NCBI GenBank assembly: GCA_903887375.1
Contig: CAISPN010000032.1
Span: forward strand, 1 to 64,000
Reading direction: 5' to 3'
DNA length: 64,000 nucleotides
Source of the DNA: an uncultured cyanobacterium
GTDB taxonomy: Bacteria; Cyanobacteriota; Cyanobacteriia; Cyanobacteriales; Microcystaceae
A program made the translations under genes and the position numbers. This document shows positions 28,188 through 37,159 of this stretch, one piece after another; positions within the stretch are counted from its first letter, which is position 1, and each line of letters starts with the position of its first letter. A model generated the notes under the pieces. That model was not told the DNA's origin, searched no databases, and was given only the letters and a program-made list of their open reading frames with translations.

Positions 28188-28917
28188 CAGAAAATGATAT
28201 CACTATGTAGGGTTTGACCCAATTTTATGTTGTCTGAATAGTCAACAGGAATATCAATTAAAACAGGACCTGGAAGAGCCATGGCTTTTTTTAGTGTCGG
28301 GGCAATTTCCTCTGGGCTATTAATGCGAAAACCCTTAGCTCCGAATGCTTCTGCATATTTAACTACATCAAAAGGACCTAAAAGGCCACTCCTAGGGTTT
28401 GCCGACCATTACTAATCAACATCTGCTGGGGGCGGAAACTATATAGAGATAGCGGGCATGCCAAATATGAAATGAACCCATATCAAGGGCAAGTGTCAAA
28501 TCATCGGTTATAAATGGTTGTAGTTCACTGATAATTCGCAAAGAGAGTACGGACTGTTTGGGCTGTCTCTGGTCGACTAGCCGACATTCCCAGTAAAAGC
28601 ACAGGGGTCTTTGATTCGTTTATTTCAGTTACTGCTTGAGCAATCAGATCTTCTGAAGCTGCGCCGAGAATTGGGGGAAATACTGGGGTTAACATTTTAT
28701 TATCAGCTTCACCCATCATCACATCCATAGGTAAACTGACAAAAGCGGCTCCTTGTTGTCCACTTTCGGCAGTTCTAAAAACGTTGGCTACAACTTCTCC
28801 AATCTCTTCTGGGGCATCAAAAACCCGATCAACTTTGGCACATGGAATGCCAAAAATGCGTGCAACGCCTTAAGCTTTGAGGTTATTAACTAGAACTTTG
28901 GCTCCGCAAGTAGACAT
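28188..28917 (-). pseudogene. Acetolactate synthase relic (AlsS-like)
   Basis: From ATG 28917 the frame begins MSTCGAKVLVNNLKA then TAA (codon 16), and continues GVARIFGIPCAKVDRVFDA, which jumps straight to PEEIGEVVANVFRTAESG: roughly 100 codons are missing. It goes on through GAAFVSLPMDVMMGEA to FANYQ and a stop near 28525. In other frames it resumes as [41 protein letters not shown], then another deletion, [18 protein letters not shown], and [20 protein letters not shown]. So at least one nonsense codon, two large deletions and two frameshifts are present in a thiamine-diphosphate enzyme of about 550 aa. It lies next to alsD, its pathway partner. Confidence 0.88.
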
Positions 28918-28952
28918 AATATTTTTTCCTAGATAATATTAATAAAAAACAA

Positions 28953-29786
28953 TCAATGTTGACGTTCTGCTTGATCAAGCTCTTTGCTAGGATCACGGGT
29001 TAGATCGGCTTTTAAAAAAGTAGCAGTTTCTGGAATCGCCATACGAAAATTGGCTGAATGTTCAATCTTAACCGTTAACTCCTTAGCACGACAATCCAAC
29101 AAATGTCCTCCACTTTTGTGATTATCGGTTAAAAAGTGAAGGTGATAGCCTGCAATATTTATAGTCCTTGCATATTCTGGAGTCCAAAATCCCACTAGGG
29201 TTCCTTTAACATCAGAAAATTCAAATTCGGTCTGTTTGCCTGCACTTTCAACTAAAGTTTCTGGACCTTTAGCCTTACAAACAACCCTTGTTTTTATATA
29301 GTCGAAAGTCCCTTCAATTTTGAGAGCAAAAAACAGGTTTTCAGTATTACGAAGTTGGTCTAAGTGACGTGTCAGTCCATTGAATGAAGAAATGGAAGGT
29401 AGTTTAACTGTCTGTTCAGGTTTAAAATTGGTTACCACAGCAAAAGGAACATGAGCTTTTTGATCAGCAATAGTTACGGTTCCGTCTGCGCGTGCTTGAT
29501 AACATTGTCCATTGAGGGCAACCATCTCTCCATCTAAGTCTTCAAAAGTTCCTAGACCAAAATCACCATGTTTCATGAGCTCGGCTACAGAAATGGCTCC
29601 CTGATACACTCCTTCAACTAAAGCACCAGAGGTGGAAACCTGAAAAAGAGTGCCATAATCTGGTACCTTTAGTCCATCTGCAAGCGCAGTTGCAATAATA
29701 TGATTAATTGATTCACCAGAGGTTTTATGTCTTTTTTCAATTAAATCCCAAAGGGATTGAGAAACCCTACATTTGAGTATTTTCAC
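28953..29786 (-). CDS. alsD: Acetolactate decarboxylase
   Basis: A 277-aa protein. Residues ~45-270 match acetolactate decarboxylase (TLFQVSTSGALVEGVYQGAISVAELMKHGDFGLGTF, GLNGEM-like DLDGEMVALNGQCY, and the zinc-binding YHLHFLTDNHKSGGHLLD), which turns acetolactate into acetoin. Metal ligands (His in HLHF and GGH) are intact. The first ~40 residues (MKILKCRVSQSLWDLIEKRH...) are an extra helical segment like a short ribbon-helix-helix unit and not part of the usual enzyme. Its upstream partner gene for acetolactate synthase is a relic just downstream (same strand), so the pathway may draw on IlvB-made acetolactate or be idle. Confidence 0.88.
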   Translation of the reverse strand: MKILKCRVSQSLWDLIEKRHKTSGESINHIIATALADGLKVPDYGTLFQVSTSGALVEGVYQGAISVAELMKHGDFGLGTFEDLDGEMVALNGQCYQARADGTVTIADQKAHVPFAVVTNFKPEQTVKLPSISSFNGLTRHLDQLRNTENLFFALKIEGTFDYIKTRVVCKAKGPETLVESAGKQTEFEFSDVKGTLVGFWTPEYARTINIAGYHLHFLTDNHKSGGHLLDCRAKELTVKIEHSANFRMAIPETATFLKADLTRDPSKELDQAERQH

Positions 29787-29900
29787 TGCTACCTCTTGAT
29801 TTATGCAATAGTAACTATACTAAGCTAGAAAAGAGTTTTAAAGACCTAGGAACTAACATTTCATAACACTTAATTTGAATACAATACTAAATTTGTCTTT

Positions 29901-31127
29901 ATGAATATTATCGAGAGAGGTGAATGTCTACTAGATGCAGGTAGTTCAGGAAATATGAATTTCTCTGTGATCTGCTGCTACCGCGGTACTTGCGAATTAA
30001 ATCTACTGCGCGCAGCTCTTTCCCATGTTCAATCAGAACATATTCTTTTACAGAGTACTATTTATTGGGACGAGCAGTTTTGTGAATTTTATCGTACCAA
30101 TGAGCGCATTGAATTATCTCTATATACCTATCAACAAGAAAGTCAGTGGAAAGAGATTGTCGATCAGCAAATGAGTCCTAAATTTACTGGTCAGGGAAAT
30201 CTTCTCTGGCGTGTGGCAGTGGCCTTAGGGGAACAACAAGGGTTGATGGTATTTAGCTTTCATCATGCTATTGCTGATGGTCTATCCGCAGTTGCCATGA
30301 TTAACCAAGTCTTAGAAACTTATTGTTTGCTCTCTCAGGGGAATTCGCCAAGTAAGTTCCGCTTTAGTGATGTTGTCCCCGATCTAGATTCTTTAAATTT
30401 TAAAACCACAGTATCTACTATACAAGAGCAGCCCAAGCGAACTGACGATGAACTGAAATCAAGTTATCTGATGGTAGAGCTTGATAACTCGACAACTCAG
30501 CGGATTATAGATTGGAATCATGAGCACAAAATACATATGAATGCCACTATTAATAGTGCATTTACTCTCGCCCTTTCTAAATATGAATTTATTAATTCCA
30601 AGCAGACAATAGCGACTACTGTTGTTAATCTCCGTCGATTTTTTCAACCATCGCTACCCTGGGAAATAATGAGATTGTTGAGAGTTTGTTTAGAAACACC
30701 AGTAGATCTGTTAGTGACTCCAACTATTGAATCTTTAGCCGCATATTTAGACCAACAGCTTTATATGCAACTTGGAAATGGTGATCATCTTGTTGCTTTA
30801 AACTCAATCGCTACCGCAGTTTCTGACAATCCTTCACCCCAAAGATACTGGCAACGCAGTGTTCGCTCTGGTGGGATCATCACCAATATCGGACAAATTC
30901 CTTTTGAAGGTGATTATGGAATTTTGAATCTAGAGAAGATTTTTTTTGTTGCCAATATTGAACCGATTGTATTAACACACAAAAATTGCGCAGTTATAGG
31001 TGCTTTGACTTTTAAAAATAAATTATTTCTTACTCTTTTTTATATTAAACAACAACTTTCCCAAGAGCATGCAAAAGAAATACTAGTTGATGTTAAACAA
31101 CGTCTAGAGTCTTTAACGGTAAACTAA
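29901..31127 (+). CDS. Stand-alone condensation-fold acyltransferase
   Basis: A 408-aa protein of the chloramphenicol-acetyltransferase/condensation-domain superfamily. The catalytic HHxxxDG motif is HHAIADG at residues 121-127. The rest of the fold has the usual N- and C-lobes, but the DFGWG-type loop is replaced by something near TNIGQIPFEGDYG. There is no peptidyl-carrier or adenylation domain, so it is not an NRPS module; it resembles PapA-type or alcohol acyltransferases. Substrate unknown. It is alone on its strand, beside the convergent PlsC-type acyltransferase gene. Confidence 0.75.
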   Translation: MNIIERGECLLDAGSSGNMNFSVICCYRGTCELNLLRAALSHVQSEHILLQSTIYWDEQFCEFYRTNERIELSLYTYQQESQWKEIVDQQMSPKFTGQGNLLWRVAVALGEQQGLMVFSFHHAIADGLSAVAMINQVLETYCLLSQGNSPSKFRFSDVVPDLDSLNFKTTVSTIQEQPKRTDDELKSSYLMVELDNSTTQRIIDWNHEHKIHMNATINSAFTLALSKYEFINSKQTIATTVVNLRRFFQPSLPWEIMRLLRVCLETPVDLLVTPTIESLAAYLDQQLYMQLGNGDHLVALNSIATAVSDNPSPQRYWQRSVRSGGIITNIGQIPFEGDYGILNLEKIFFVANIEPIVLTHKNCAVIGALTFKNKLFLTLFYIKQQLSQEHAKEILVDVKQRLESLTVN

Positions 31128-31277
31128 GCAGTCTCAGTTTTTCTTAAATAAAAGGTCACCAAAATTCATTAATATCAAAGAAGTAAACTCTTCATACTCT
31201 GTCTTTGTTATCATTTTCTCTGCGAGAATATGTCAGACAGCAGAGTAAAAGTGAATGATAAATTCTATGATTACCCA

Positions 31278-32639
31278 TCAAACTATAAGAGCCTCTAAGC
31301 AGCTCTGGAGATCTTGAGTTAATTGATTGACAGCATGTTTGCGATCTTGTTGATATTGAGCATAGCGCTCAGTGACACAAATTGGCTGGCCAATTGTTAA
31401 TTGCACCCTCTGTTTAGCCAAGTGTGGGCGAGAAAAAGGACTATCTCCTTTAATTCTAGTTACTAGATCCCAGAGCAGTAAAATCGTCTCAGCAAAACGT
31501 TCAGCAGTTGGCTTTTGTTTCACATAGTAGCCAGTAACTGAGACAAAACTTTCTACAATTCTCATATGCCACATTTTTAATTGAGCCTCTTGAGCTAGGC
31601 GATCTGCCAAGCCCTTTTCTACTACAGAAAGACTATGGTTAGATTTTAATTCCTCCCTGAAGATATATTCCCAGCCAGCTTGCTCTAATCTGCGGCAACG
31701 ATCTACTAAATTACCTTGCATTGGTAAATTAAAATATTCTTCCGCTACCTCTAGAGCCGTATTGAGTAAATTATTTAAACGAGCACCTATGATATTTTCT
31801 TGTTGAGTATCAATTTTCACTATAGGTTTATGATAGAAATCTCGATAGAAATTCTCCATAATTGCTAAAAGATGTTCTGCCAGATTAGTTAATCTTGGGT
31901 AAAGATTATCTTGATCAATTATCTCTAGTTGCTCTACAATCGGCAAACCACTATCTGATTCAAGTTGAGCTAATAACTGGTTGATTTGCTGCCAAGGAGG
32001 ACTCAGATAAAAATACTGAAATCCTACAGGCAAAATATAGACCTTCTCGATGCGTTGGGCTTTACGTAGATCTTCAACACACCAGAAGCTCAACTGGGCA
32101 ATCCCTGGCTCAAGTGGACTAACTATCTCATTATGTCCATTGGTAGCCCCTTCTGGTGCTGCGGCCATAGGATATTCTCCTTCTAAAAAAAGCGCCCGTG
32201 CTGAGCGCAGTCCCATCAGATCAGTTTTACCGCGTTGGATAGAAGTACCACCTAGCTTTGAATAGAGCCAACCAGTAGCGGGTCCTGCCCAAAGAGGAAT
32301 CCCACGATCATAGATAAAATGAGCATTAGTAGGAGTTTTGAGAAATAGTCCCTGCTTTTTTGCCTGTTGAGGTAATAATTTCCAAAGCAGATAGACCAGA
32401 CAATAGGGATCATTTACATTAGGATGGCGAAAAGCTAGCAAAAAACGAACCTTACCATCTTGAAATTGTTGATATAGATCAACTAAGGAAGAAAGACCAT
32501 CTACCTCAATTTTGCTGATATTGGTTTGCGATTTTATCCACCAAGGTAACAGCCAACAAGCTGCTCTTAAAACCCAAAGGTTCAGTGAAGGAGGAATAAA
32601 CTCTAAAGCAGGTTGAGCACTTTTCGGCTTGGAAAACAT
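31278..32639 (-). CDS. PlsC-family 1-acylglycerol-3-phosphate acyltransferase-like protein
   Basis: A 453-aa protein whose N-terminal half is a PlsC/LPLAT domain. The HX4D catalytic block is AFRHPNVNDPY (~residues 68-78); glycine/proline-rich GGTSIQRGKTD and the AAAPEGATNG block (the P-E-G motif) follow. A C-terminal helical region of about 200 residues is longer than in plain PlsC (~240 aa). It probably acylates lysophosphatidate or a related lipid at the membrane. It lies 10 bases from the downstream-strand GAF gene, so it may be co-transcribed with it. Confidence 0.8.
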   Translation of the reverse strand: MFSKPKSAQPALEFIPPSLNLWVLRAACWLLPWWIKSQTNISKIEVDGLSSLVDLYQQFQDGKVRFLLAFRHPNVNDPYCLVYLLWKLLPQQAKKQGLFLKTPTNAHFIYDRGIPLWAGPATGWLYSKLGGTSIQRGKTDLMGLRSARALFLEGEYPMAAAPEGATNGHNEIVSPLEPGIAQLSFWCVEDLRKAQRIEKVYILPVGFQYFYLSPPWQQINQLLAQLESDSGLPIVEQLEIIDQDNLYPRLTNLAEHLLAIMENFYRDFYHKPIVKIDTQQENIIGARLNNLLNTALEVAEEYFNLPMQGNLVDRCRRLEQAGWEYIFREELKSNHSLSVVEKGLADRLAQEAQLKMWHMRIVESFVSVTGYYVKQKPTAERFAETILLLWDLVTRIKGDSPFSRPHLAKQRVQLTIGQPICVTERYAQYQQDRKHAVNQLTQDLQSCLEALIV

Positions 32640-32648
32640 TACAGAAAT

Positions 32649-33230
32649 TTAATTAATAGAGGGAGAATCAGCCAAGATTTTGCTACCTTTTTGCATCAGC
32701 TCAACATCTTTATCTGTCCAATGTTTAACTGCCTTGCAACTATGAGCAACTAAAAGACCCCATAGCCTATTATCTTTGGTTAATACTGGAACCACCAAAT
32801 TTGCCCGCACCATAATACTGCTTAGAAATTCACGATGACACTCGCTAATTGGTTCTAATTCTATATCATCAATAACTTTGAACCTTCCTTCTAAGTACAT
32901 TTTGGCATATTCATCTGTAAAACATTGATCTGCTCCAGTTGATCCCAAAATAGTATATTTAATGTTACTTAAACATTCAAAAGTAACCTGTCCTTTCCAT
33001 TGACTATAGAAATAATAGAGAACTACGCGATCAACATTAAGAGAGCTCATTAAACTAGTAGTTACCTGTTGAACTAACTCATCTCTTGATAATTTTATAG
33101 TTAACCTTTGTGATATTTTATTGATATAGTAACTTTGTTGAGCTATGCTATCGGTGTAATTATTATTAGGCAGATTAAACTCAGGTATATTATTCATTAA
33201 ATCATGTGATATTTTTATAGATTTTGCCAT
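32649..33230 (-). CDS. Solo bilin-binding GAF protein (DXCF cyanobacteriochrome type)
   Basis: A 193-aa protein that is essentially one GAF domain (residues ~40-190). It has the canonical chromophore Cys-His pair (Cys131-His132 in ECHREFL) and the second Cys in a DXCF motif, DQCF at 101-104, plus the CBCR hallmark ANLVVPV...LWGLLVAHSC. Such domains bind phycocyanobilin or phycoviolobilin and switch between short-wave (violet/blue) and green-to-orange states. There is no kinase, cyclase or HTH output. Its start overlaps the end of the amidohydrolase gene by 29 bases. Signalling partner unknown. Confidence 0.85.
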   Translation of the reverse strand: MAKSIKISHDLMNNIPEFNLPNNNYTDSIAQQSYYINKISQRLTIKLSRDELVQQVTTSLMSSLNVDRVVLYYFYSQWKGQVTFECLSNIKYTILGSTGADQCFTDEYAKMYLEGRFKVIDDIELEPISECHREFLSSIMVRANLVVPVLTKDNRLWGLLVAHSCKAVKHWTDKDVELMQKGSKILADSPSIN

Positions 33231-34476
33231 CTTTCATAACCAGAGCAATATTCTTTTGCGGTTCGGTTAAGATAGCCAGATTTTCTAAAGGATTGCCATT
33301 GATCAGCAAAAGATCTGCCAAGGCTCCTTCTTCAATTACACCTAGCTTGCCTGGATAGGGATTACGATTGCCAGAAAGGGCCAATAATTCAGCACCAACA
33401 GATGTAGCCTGACGCAAAACCTCAACCGGAGTAAACCATTGCCCGCGAAGAATAAACTCTTGATTAGTATCTTTAACTTTTTGTAGATCGGTAACTATAT
33501 CAGTACCAAAAACTATTTTATCAAAACCTATTTCCTTGGCCGTTTTGAACATATGGTCTATCCCAGAGAAAGCTAGATCATGCTTTTTCATCTGCTCACT
33601 ATTGTAACCAACAGGATAAAAAGTATAGACTTTAACTTGGGGAGAGAGCCATACCCCTTTTTCTTTCATATAGAGCAAAGTTTCTTGATCAACAAGGTTA
33701 CCATGTTCGATTGATTTTACGCCATTGTCAATGGCCCTTCTGATTCCTCTAGGGTTATATACATGAGCCATTACATAGGTTCCCCAGTCTGCTGCCGCCT
33801 CCACTGCTGCGGAAATTTCATCTGCTGTATATTGCACAACATCGAGAGGATCACAATAAGAAGCTGTACCGCCCCCAACGGCAATCTTGATCTGCGTAGC
33901 CCCGCGGCGCAATGCTTCTCTAACCGCCACTAGAACCTCCGCTCTACCATCGGCAACTGCTAAATGGCCATACTTCATAAAAGGAACAGTTTCTCTGGCA
34001 ATTTGAGCTGAAGGATGACTATCCCTACGAAAATCAGCATGTCCAGCAGTTTGAGAAATCAGCGGACCAGAAGGATAAACCCTTGGACCTTCTACAATTC
34101 CCTGATCAATTGCCTTTTTGAGAGAAAAAGTATTGCCTGCAGCATCGCGAATGGTGGTAAAACCATTGTGTAAATAATATTTAGCAGCTTGGGTAGAAAC
34201 ATAGGCTAAATAATTTTCATCGGCGCTTAGCCATTGTGACATATCAAGCTGAAACATCAGATGGGCATGCGCATCAATAAAACCCGGAGTCATAAAGCGA
34301 TCCTGGCCAGCATCAATGACCATTGCCCCTGGAGCATCAATTACATCACTGGAAATCTTGCTAATCAGGTTCCCTTCAATCAAAACATTGATATTCTTGA
34401 TTAAGCTTTCACTCTTACCATCAAAGAGATTCACTCTGTTAAAGAGAATTGAATCGCTAGTTGGAGGCTGGTTCAT
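33202..34476 (-). CDS. Amidohydrolase family protein
   Basis: A 424-aa metal-dependent hydrolase of the imidazolonepropionase/prolidase-like amidohydrolase group. The first metal motif HAHL is in PGFIDAHAHLMFQ (residues ~63-75); Lys in QIKIAVGGG is the likely carboxylated ligand; further ligands are in MAHVYNPRGIRRAIDNGVKSIEHG and FGTDIVTD. The C-terminal GALADLLLINGNPLENLAIL strand is typical. The substrate (dipeptide, N-acyl amine or a small cyclic amide) is not clear. It is upstream of the GAF gene and overlaps it. Confidence 0.85.
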   Translation of the reverse strand: MNQPPTSDSILFNRVNLFDGKSESLIKNINVLIEGNLISKISSDVIDAPGAMVIDAGQDRFMTPGFIDAHAHLMFQLDMSQWLSADENYLAYVSTQAAKYYLHNGFTTIRDAAGNTFSLKKAIDQGIVEGPRVYPSGPLISQTAGHADFRRDSHPSAQIARETVPFMKYGHLAVADGRAEVLVAVREALRRGATQIKIAVGGGTASYCDPLDVVQYTADEISAAVEAAADWGTYVMAHVYNPRGIRRAIDNGVKSIEHGNLVDQETLLYMKEKGVWLSPQVKVYTFYPVGYNSEQMKKHDLAFSGIDHMFKTAKEIGFDKIVFGTDIVTDLQKVKDTNQEFILRGQWFTPVEVLRQATSVGAELLALSGNRNPYPGKLGVIEEGALADLLLINGNPLENLAILTEPQKNIALVMKDGKIYKNIT

Positions 34477-34547
34477 GGGCTATTTCCCTAAAAAACTTAT
34501 TATTGATGATGGATAAAGCTTTAAATATTGTATTTGATTTTTAAGAT

Positions 34548-35204
34548 ATGAACTTTGAGCAGAGAGAATCTCCAATTGAAAATTGGCAATCTCTAAAAGT
34601 TGAACCTACTAATTTAGTAGATCCCTATGCCCAACTTTCTCAAGAGCAACTAGAACAATTGAGTATCTTGGGCCGGATCAAATGGTTGATCAAAAATGGC
34701 AAAGTTGATCCCCAAGGGGCTGATGCTCTTCAAGAAACGATTATAGAAAATCACTTTAAGCTTTCTGGTCTTGATGCAAATTGGCTATTATCCCAAAGAG
34801 AAACCATTTCTCAAAACCGCCGCCAACAAAAAAAATATAATCAGGCTATTGAGGGCAAAATAGCCAAATTAGTAGGTTGGATTATTCCACTAGATCTCAC
34901 TCAATCGGGTCAAATTAGTAACTTTCTTCTTCTGCCTTATCTGGTTAATTGTAGTCATATTTTGCCTCCACCGGCTGATCAGGTGGTGCATATCTTAGCA
35001 ACTGAGCCCATCAACCTCAATTTTTTAAATAATGCAGAGCAATTTAGAATTGAAGGTATTCTCAGATTTGCCAGTAATATTCATATTGTCTACCGTCTTG
35101 ATGGCATGATACAGCTAGAATCTAGCTATAAAATCGAACCTAAAGCTATTATTAGCAGCTCAGATATGCTCTATCCCAGATTATCTGATCTAATTAGTTA
35201 TTAA
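34548..35204 (+). CDS. DUF3299 domain-containing protein
   Basis: A 218-aa protein. The C-terminal half has the DUF3299 pattern: VGWIIPLDLTQSGQISNFLLLPY, SHILPPPADQVVHILATEP, and FRIEGILRF. In most members the segment reads as a conserved loop CxHxPPPP; here CSHILPPP is kept. The N-terminal ~100 residues are charged and helical. Function unknown; exported lipoproteins of the family occur in proteobacteria, but no signal peptide is seen here. It is divergent from the amidohydrolase gene. Confidence 0.7.
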   Translation: MNFEQRESPIENWQSLKVEPTNLVDPYAQLSQEQLEQLSILGRIKWLIKNGKVDPQGADALQETIIENHFKLSGLDANWLLSQRETISQNRRQQKKYNQAIEGKIAKLVGWIIPLDLTQSGQISNFLLLPYLVNCSHILPPPADQVVHILATEPINLNFLNNAEQFRIEGILRFASNIHIVYRLDGMIQLESSYKIEPKAIISSSDMLYPRLSDLISY

Positions 35205-35448
35205 TGTGTACTAAAAAAAGCTCTTGTTGGCAAGTTGTTTGAGTTTGAGCAAAGAAAGTTACATTATCAACTTTAGTTTCTTGCGAGCAGACAAACCAAC
35301 AATCCCCACAACCGAACCCCATTTTTGCAATGGTGATTTTCGATTAACCAGTGTGGCTTTTTGAGTAGTCAGTTTATCACTCTTGTTTCAGGAGATTAAA
35401 GGCCTTTTTAGTGAGACAAGAAGACATAATCAACTAATTGACCTTAAT

Positions 35449-36073
35449 TTGATCTTTTGATGGTACCCTTGTAGATTCTCATCCCGGTATAGAACAGGCC
35501 GCTCTATTGGCTATCGAGAATGTTTTACCCAATGTGGAGCACCATTTTTCCAAAAATCTAATTGGACCTCCAATTAAAGAAATATTTTTACAGTCTCTTG
35601 ATTCCCCAAGCGAGCAAACTCTTTTGAGACTAGAAAAAGCCTATCGTGAAATTTATGATCACTATAGTTGTTTAGAGACAATTGCTTTTCCGGAAATTCA
35701 TGAGACTCTCACCCAATTGGTGGAACAGGGACTAGATATTTTTGTGGTCACTAACAAGCCAACTCTTCCCACAAAATTAATACTAAATCACCTTAATTTA
35801 TCAGACTTATTTATTGAGGTGATTTCTCCAGATTCTTTTGAGCCGAGCTTTAGCTCAAAAACTGCTACTACAAACTATCTGATTCAAAAAAATAACCTCA
35901 AGCCTGAAAAAACAGTCTTTGTTGGAGATTCAGAGGATGATGCCAAAGCGGCCTTACTCTGTGGCTTAGCTGGCTTTATTGCTGTTACCTATGGCTATGG
36001 TAAGGCTCACCTCCAAGCTCAGCGTAAGATCTCGAGTTTTGCTGAACTTTTGACAATCTTGTCACCATCTTGA
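35449..36073 (+). pseudogene. HAD-family phosphatase (Gph-like), N-terminal frameshift
   Basis: From ~35453 the frame reads SFDGTLVDSHPGIEQAALL and runs on as a normal HAD hydrolase with VVTNKPTLPTKLI (motif II Thr), the cap domain, and VFVGDSEDDAKAAL (motif IV). The first motif should be DFDGT, but an in-frame TGA (35450-35452) sits just upstream and the expected LIF strand (TTG ATC TTT at 35449-35457) is out of phase. A 5-base loss in GATTTTGAT-like sequence explains both. The catalytic Asp is therefore lost. A protein starting at TTG 35507 would also lack motif I. Most similar in layout to phosphoglycolate phosphatases; substrate uncertain. Confidence 0.8.
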
Positions 36074-36094
36074 AATAATAATTTTTCGAGTTTT

Positions 36095-37132
36095 CTAGCT
36101 TTTGGTACTATTTGACAAGTTCCACTCGATTGTTTTATTGATTGCTGAATCAAGATCAATTCTGGTTGATAATCCTAATTCTAAAAAAGCCCTTTTAGTA
36201 CTGGGTACGTATCTAGAGACTGGTTTATTGGGATCTGGTTTTTGGGCGATATGAACTGGGATTTTGTTTTTAGCTACCGCCAAGGCTGTTTCTTTAATAC
36301 TCAGAGCCTCTTGAGAGCCTACATTATAGGGTCGAATGGTTTTTCCTTGAAATAAAATTGTCCATAGCCAGATCATCAAATCAGCTGCGTAGAGATAAGA
36401 GCGATATGGTGTACCATCTCCAGTGATATTAATTGGTTTTCCCTCAAGTGTATTTTTAATAAAATTGCCAATGGCAAAATGGATATCCAGGGGAAGATAG
36501 GGACCGACAAAAGCAAAACAGCGAGCAATTTTTATATCTAGTCCATATTGCTTAGAGTAGAGAGTGCAGAGCATCTCAGCTAAGCGTTTACCCTCAGCGT
36601 AAGCTGAAGCAGGATCACTAAGATCTGGCGATCCTAAATAATCTTCAGCAACATGAGTGATCTCAGGTGGTTGCCTGCCATAGACAGCCCCAGAGCTAGT
36701 CAACAATATCTTAGGTGAACCACATACCCTAGCAAAATCCAGAACATGTCTTGTACCTTGGACGATTGTATCAAGCATCAGCAAGGGATTTTCTTGATTG
36801 AGTTTGGCACTAGCTTCGGTCGCTGCATGAATAATATAAGAAAATTCCTGCCGGGGAAAATCAAAGCTAGTGATATCCCCAGTTAGGAATTCTATAGAAT
36901 TGTCATTGGCTAGATGAGGAGCCTTTTTCTCAAAAGTTGCAGAATTCCTGGTTAAAATTACAGCGCTAGAACCTAGATTGAGTTTCTCGTTGGCCCATAT
37001 AAAACTTTCAAGTAACCAGCAGCCAAAAAAACCAGTGCCACCAGTTATAAAAATTCTCTTGCCTTTTAACTGCTGCCAAAGAGGTTCAGTATGCTTGAGA
37101 ATATGCTCTAGATCTTTTTCTAGGATATTCAT
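36095..37132 (-). CDS. NAD-dependent epimerase/dehydratase (extended SDR) of a CDP-sugar cassette
   Basis: A 345-aa extended short-chain dehydrogenase: Rossmann motif FITGGTGFFGCWLLES, then Ser and YxxxK (SSGAVYG ... YAEGKRLAEM). The position, after CDP-4-keto-3,6-dideoxyhexose synthesis genes rfbF-rfbG-rfbH, suggests it reduces or epimerises the CDP-sugar (compare CDP-abequose or paratose synthase). The exact sugar is not clear. Its start codon lies in a three-copy 11-bp repeat. It follows rfbH by 26 bases. Confidence 0.8.
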   Translation of the reverse strand: MNILEKDLEHILKHTEPLWQQLKGKRIFITGGTGFFGCWLLESFIWANEKLNLGSSAVILTRNSATFEKKAPHLANDNSIEFLTGDITSFDFPRQEFSYIIHAATEASAKLNQENPLLMLDTIVQGTRHVLDFARVCGSPKILLTSSGAVYGRQPPEITHVAEDYLGSPDLSDPASAYAEGKRLAEMLCTLYSKQYGLDIKIARCFAFVGPYLPLDIHFAIGNFIKNTLEGKPINITGDGTPYRSYLYAADLMIWLWTILFQGKTIRPYNVGSQEALSIKETALAVAKNKIPVHIAQKPDPNKPVSRYVPSTKRAFLELGLSTRIDLDSAINKTIEWNLSNSTKS

Positions 37133-37159
37133 AGTCTATTCATAGTCTATTCATAGTCT
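37127..37159. repeat. Three tandem 11-bp repeats at a start codon
   Basis: ATTCATAGTCT occurs three times back to back (37127-37137, 37138-37148, 37149-37159). On the minus strand each copy gives an ATG followed by AATAGACTATGA, so the two upstream ATG copies open tiny M-N-R-L-stop frames whose TGA overlaps the next ATG. The third ATG is the SDR start. Because 11 is not a multiple of three, the copies are in different frames. Confidence 0.9.

Noticed and set aside
35194-35322. A minus-strand 42-codon Cys-rich ORF in the gap between DUF3299 and the HAD relic
   Set aside because: No ribosome-binding site, no family match, and its end overlaps the DUF3299 coding end; probably chance or debris of a lost gene.
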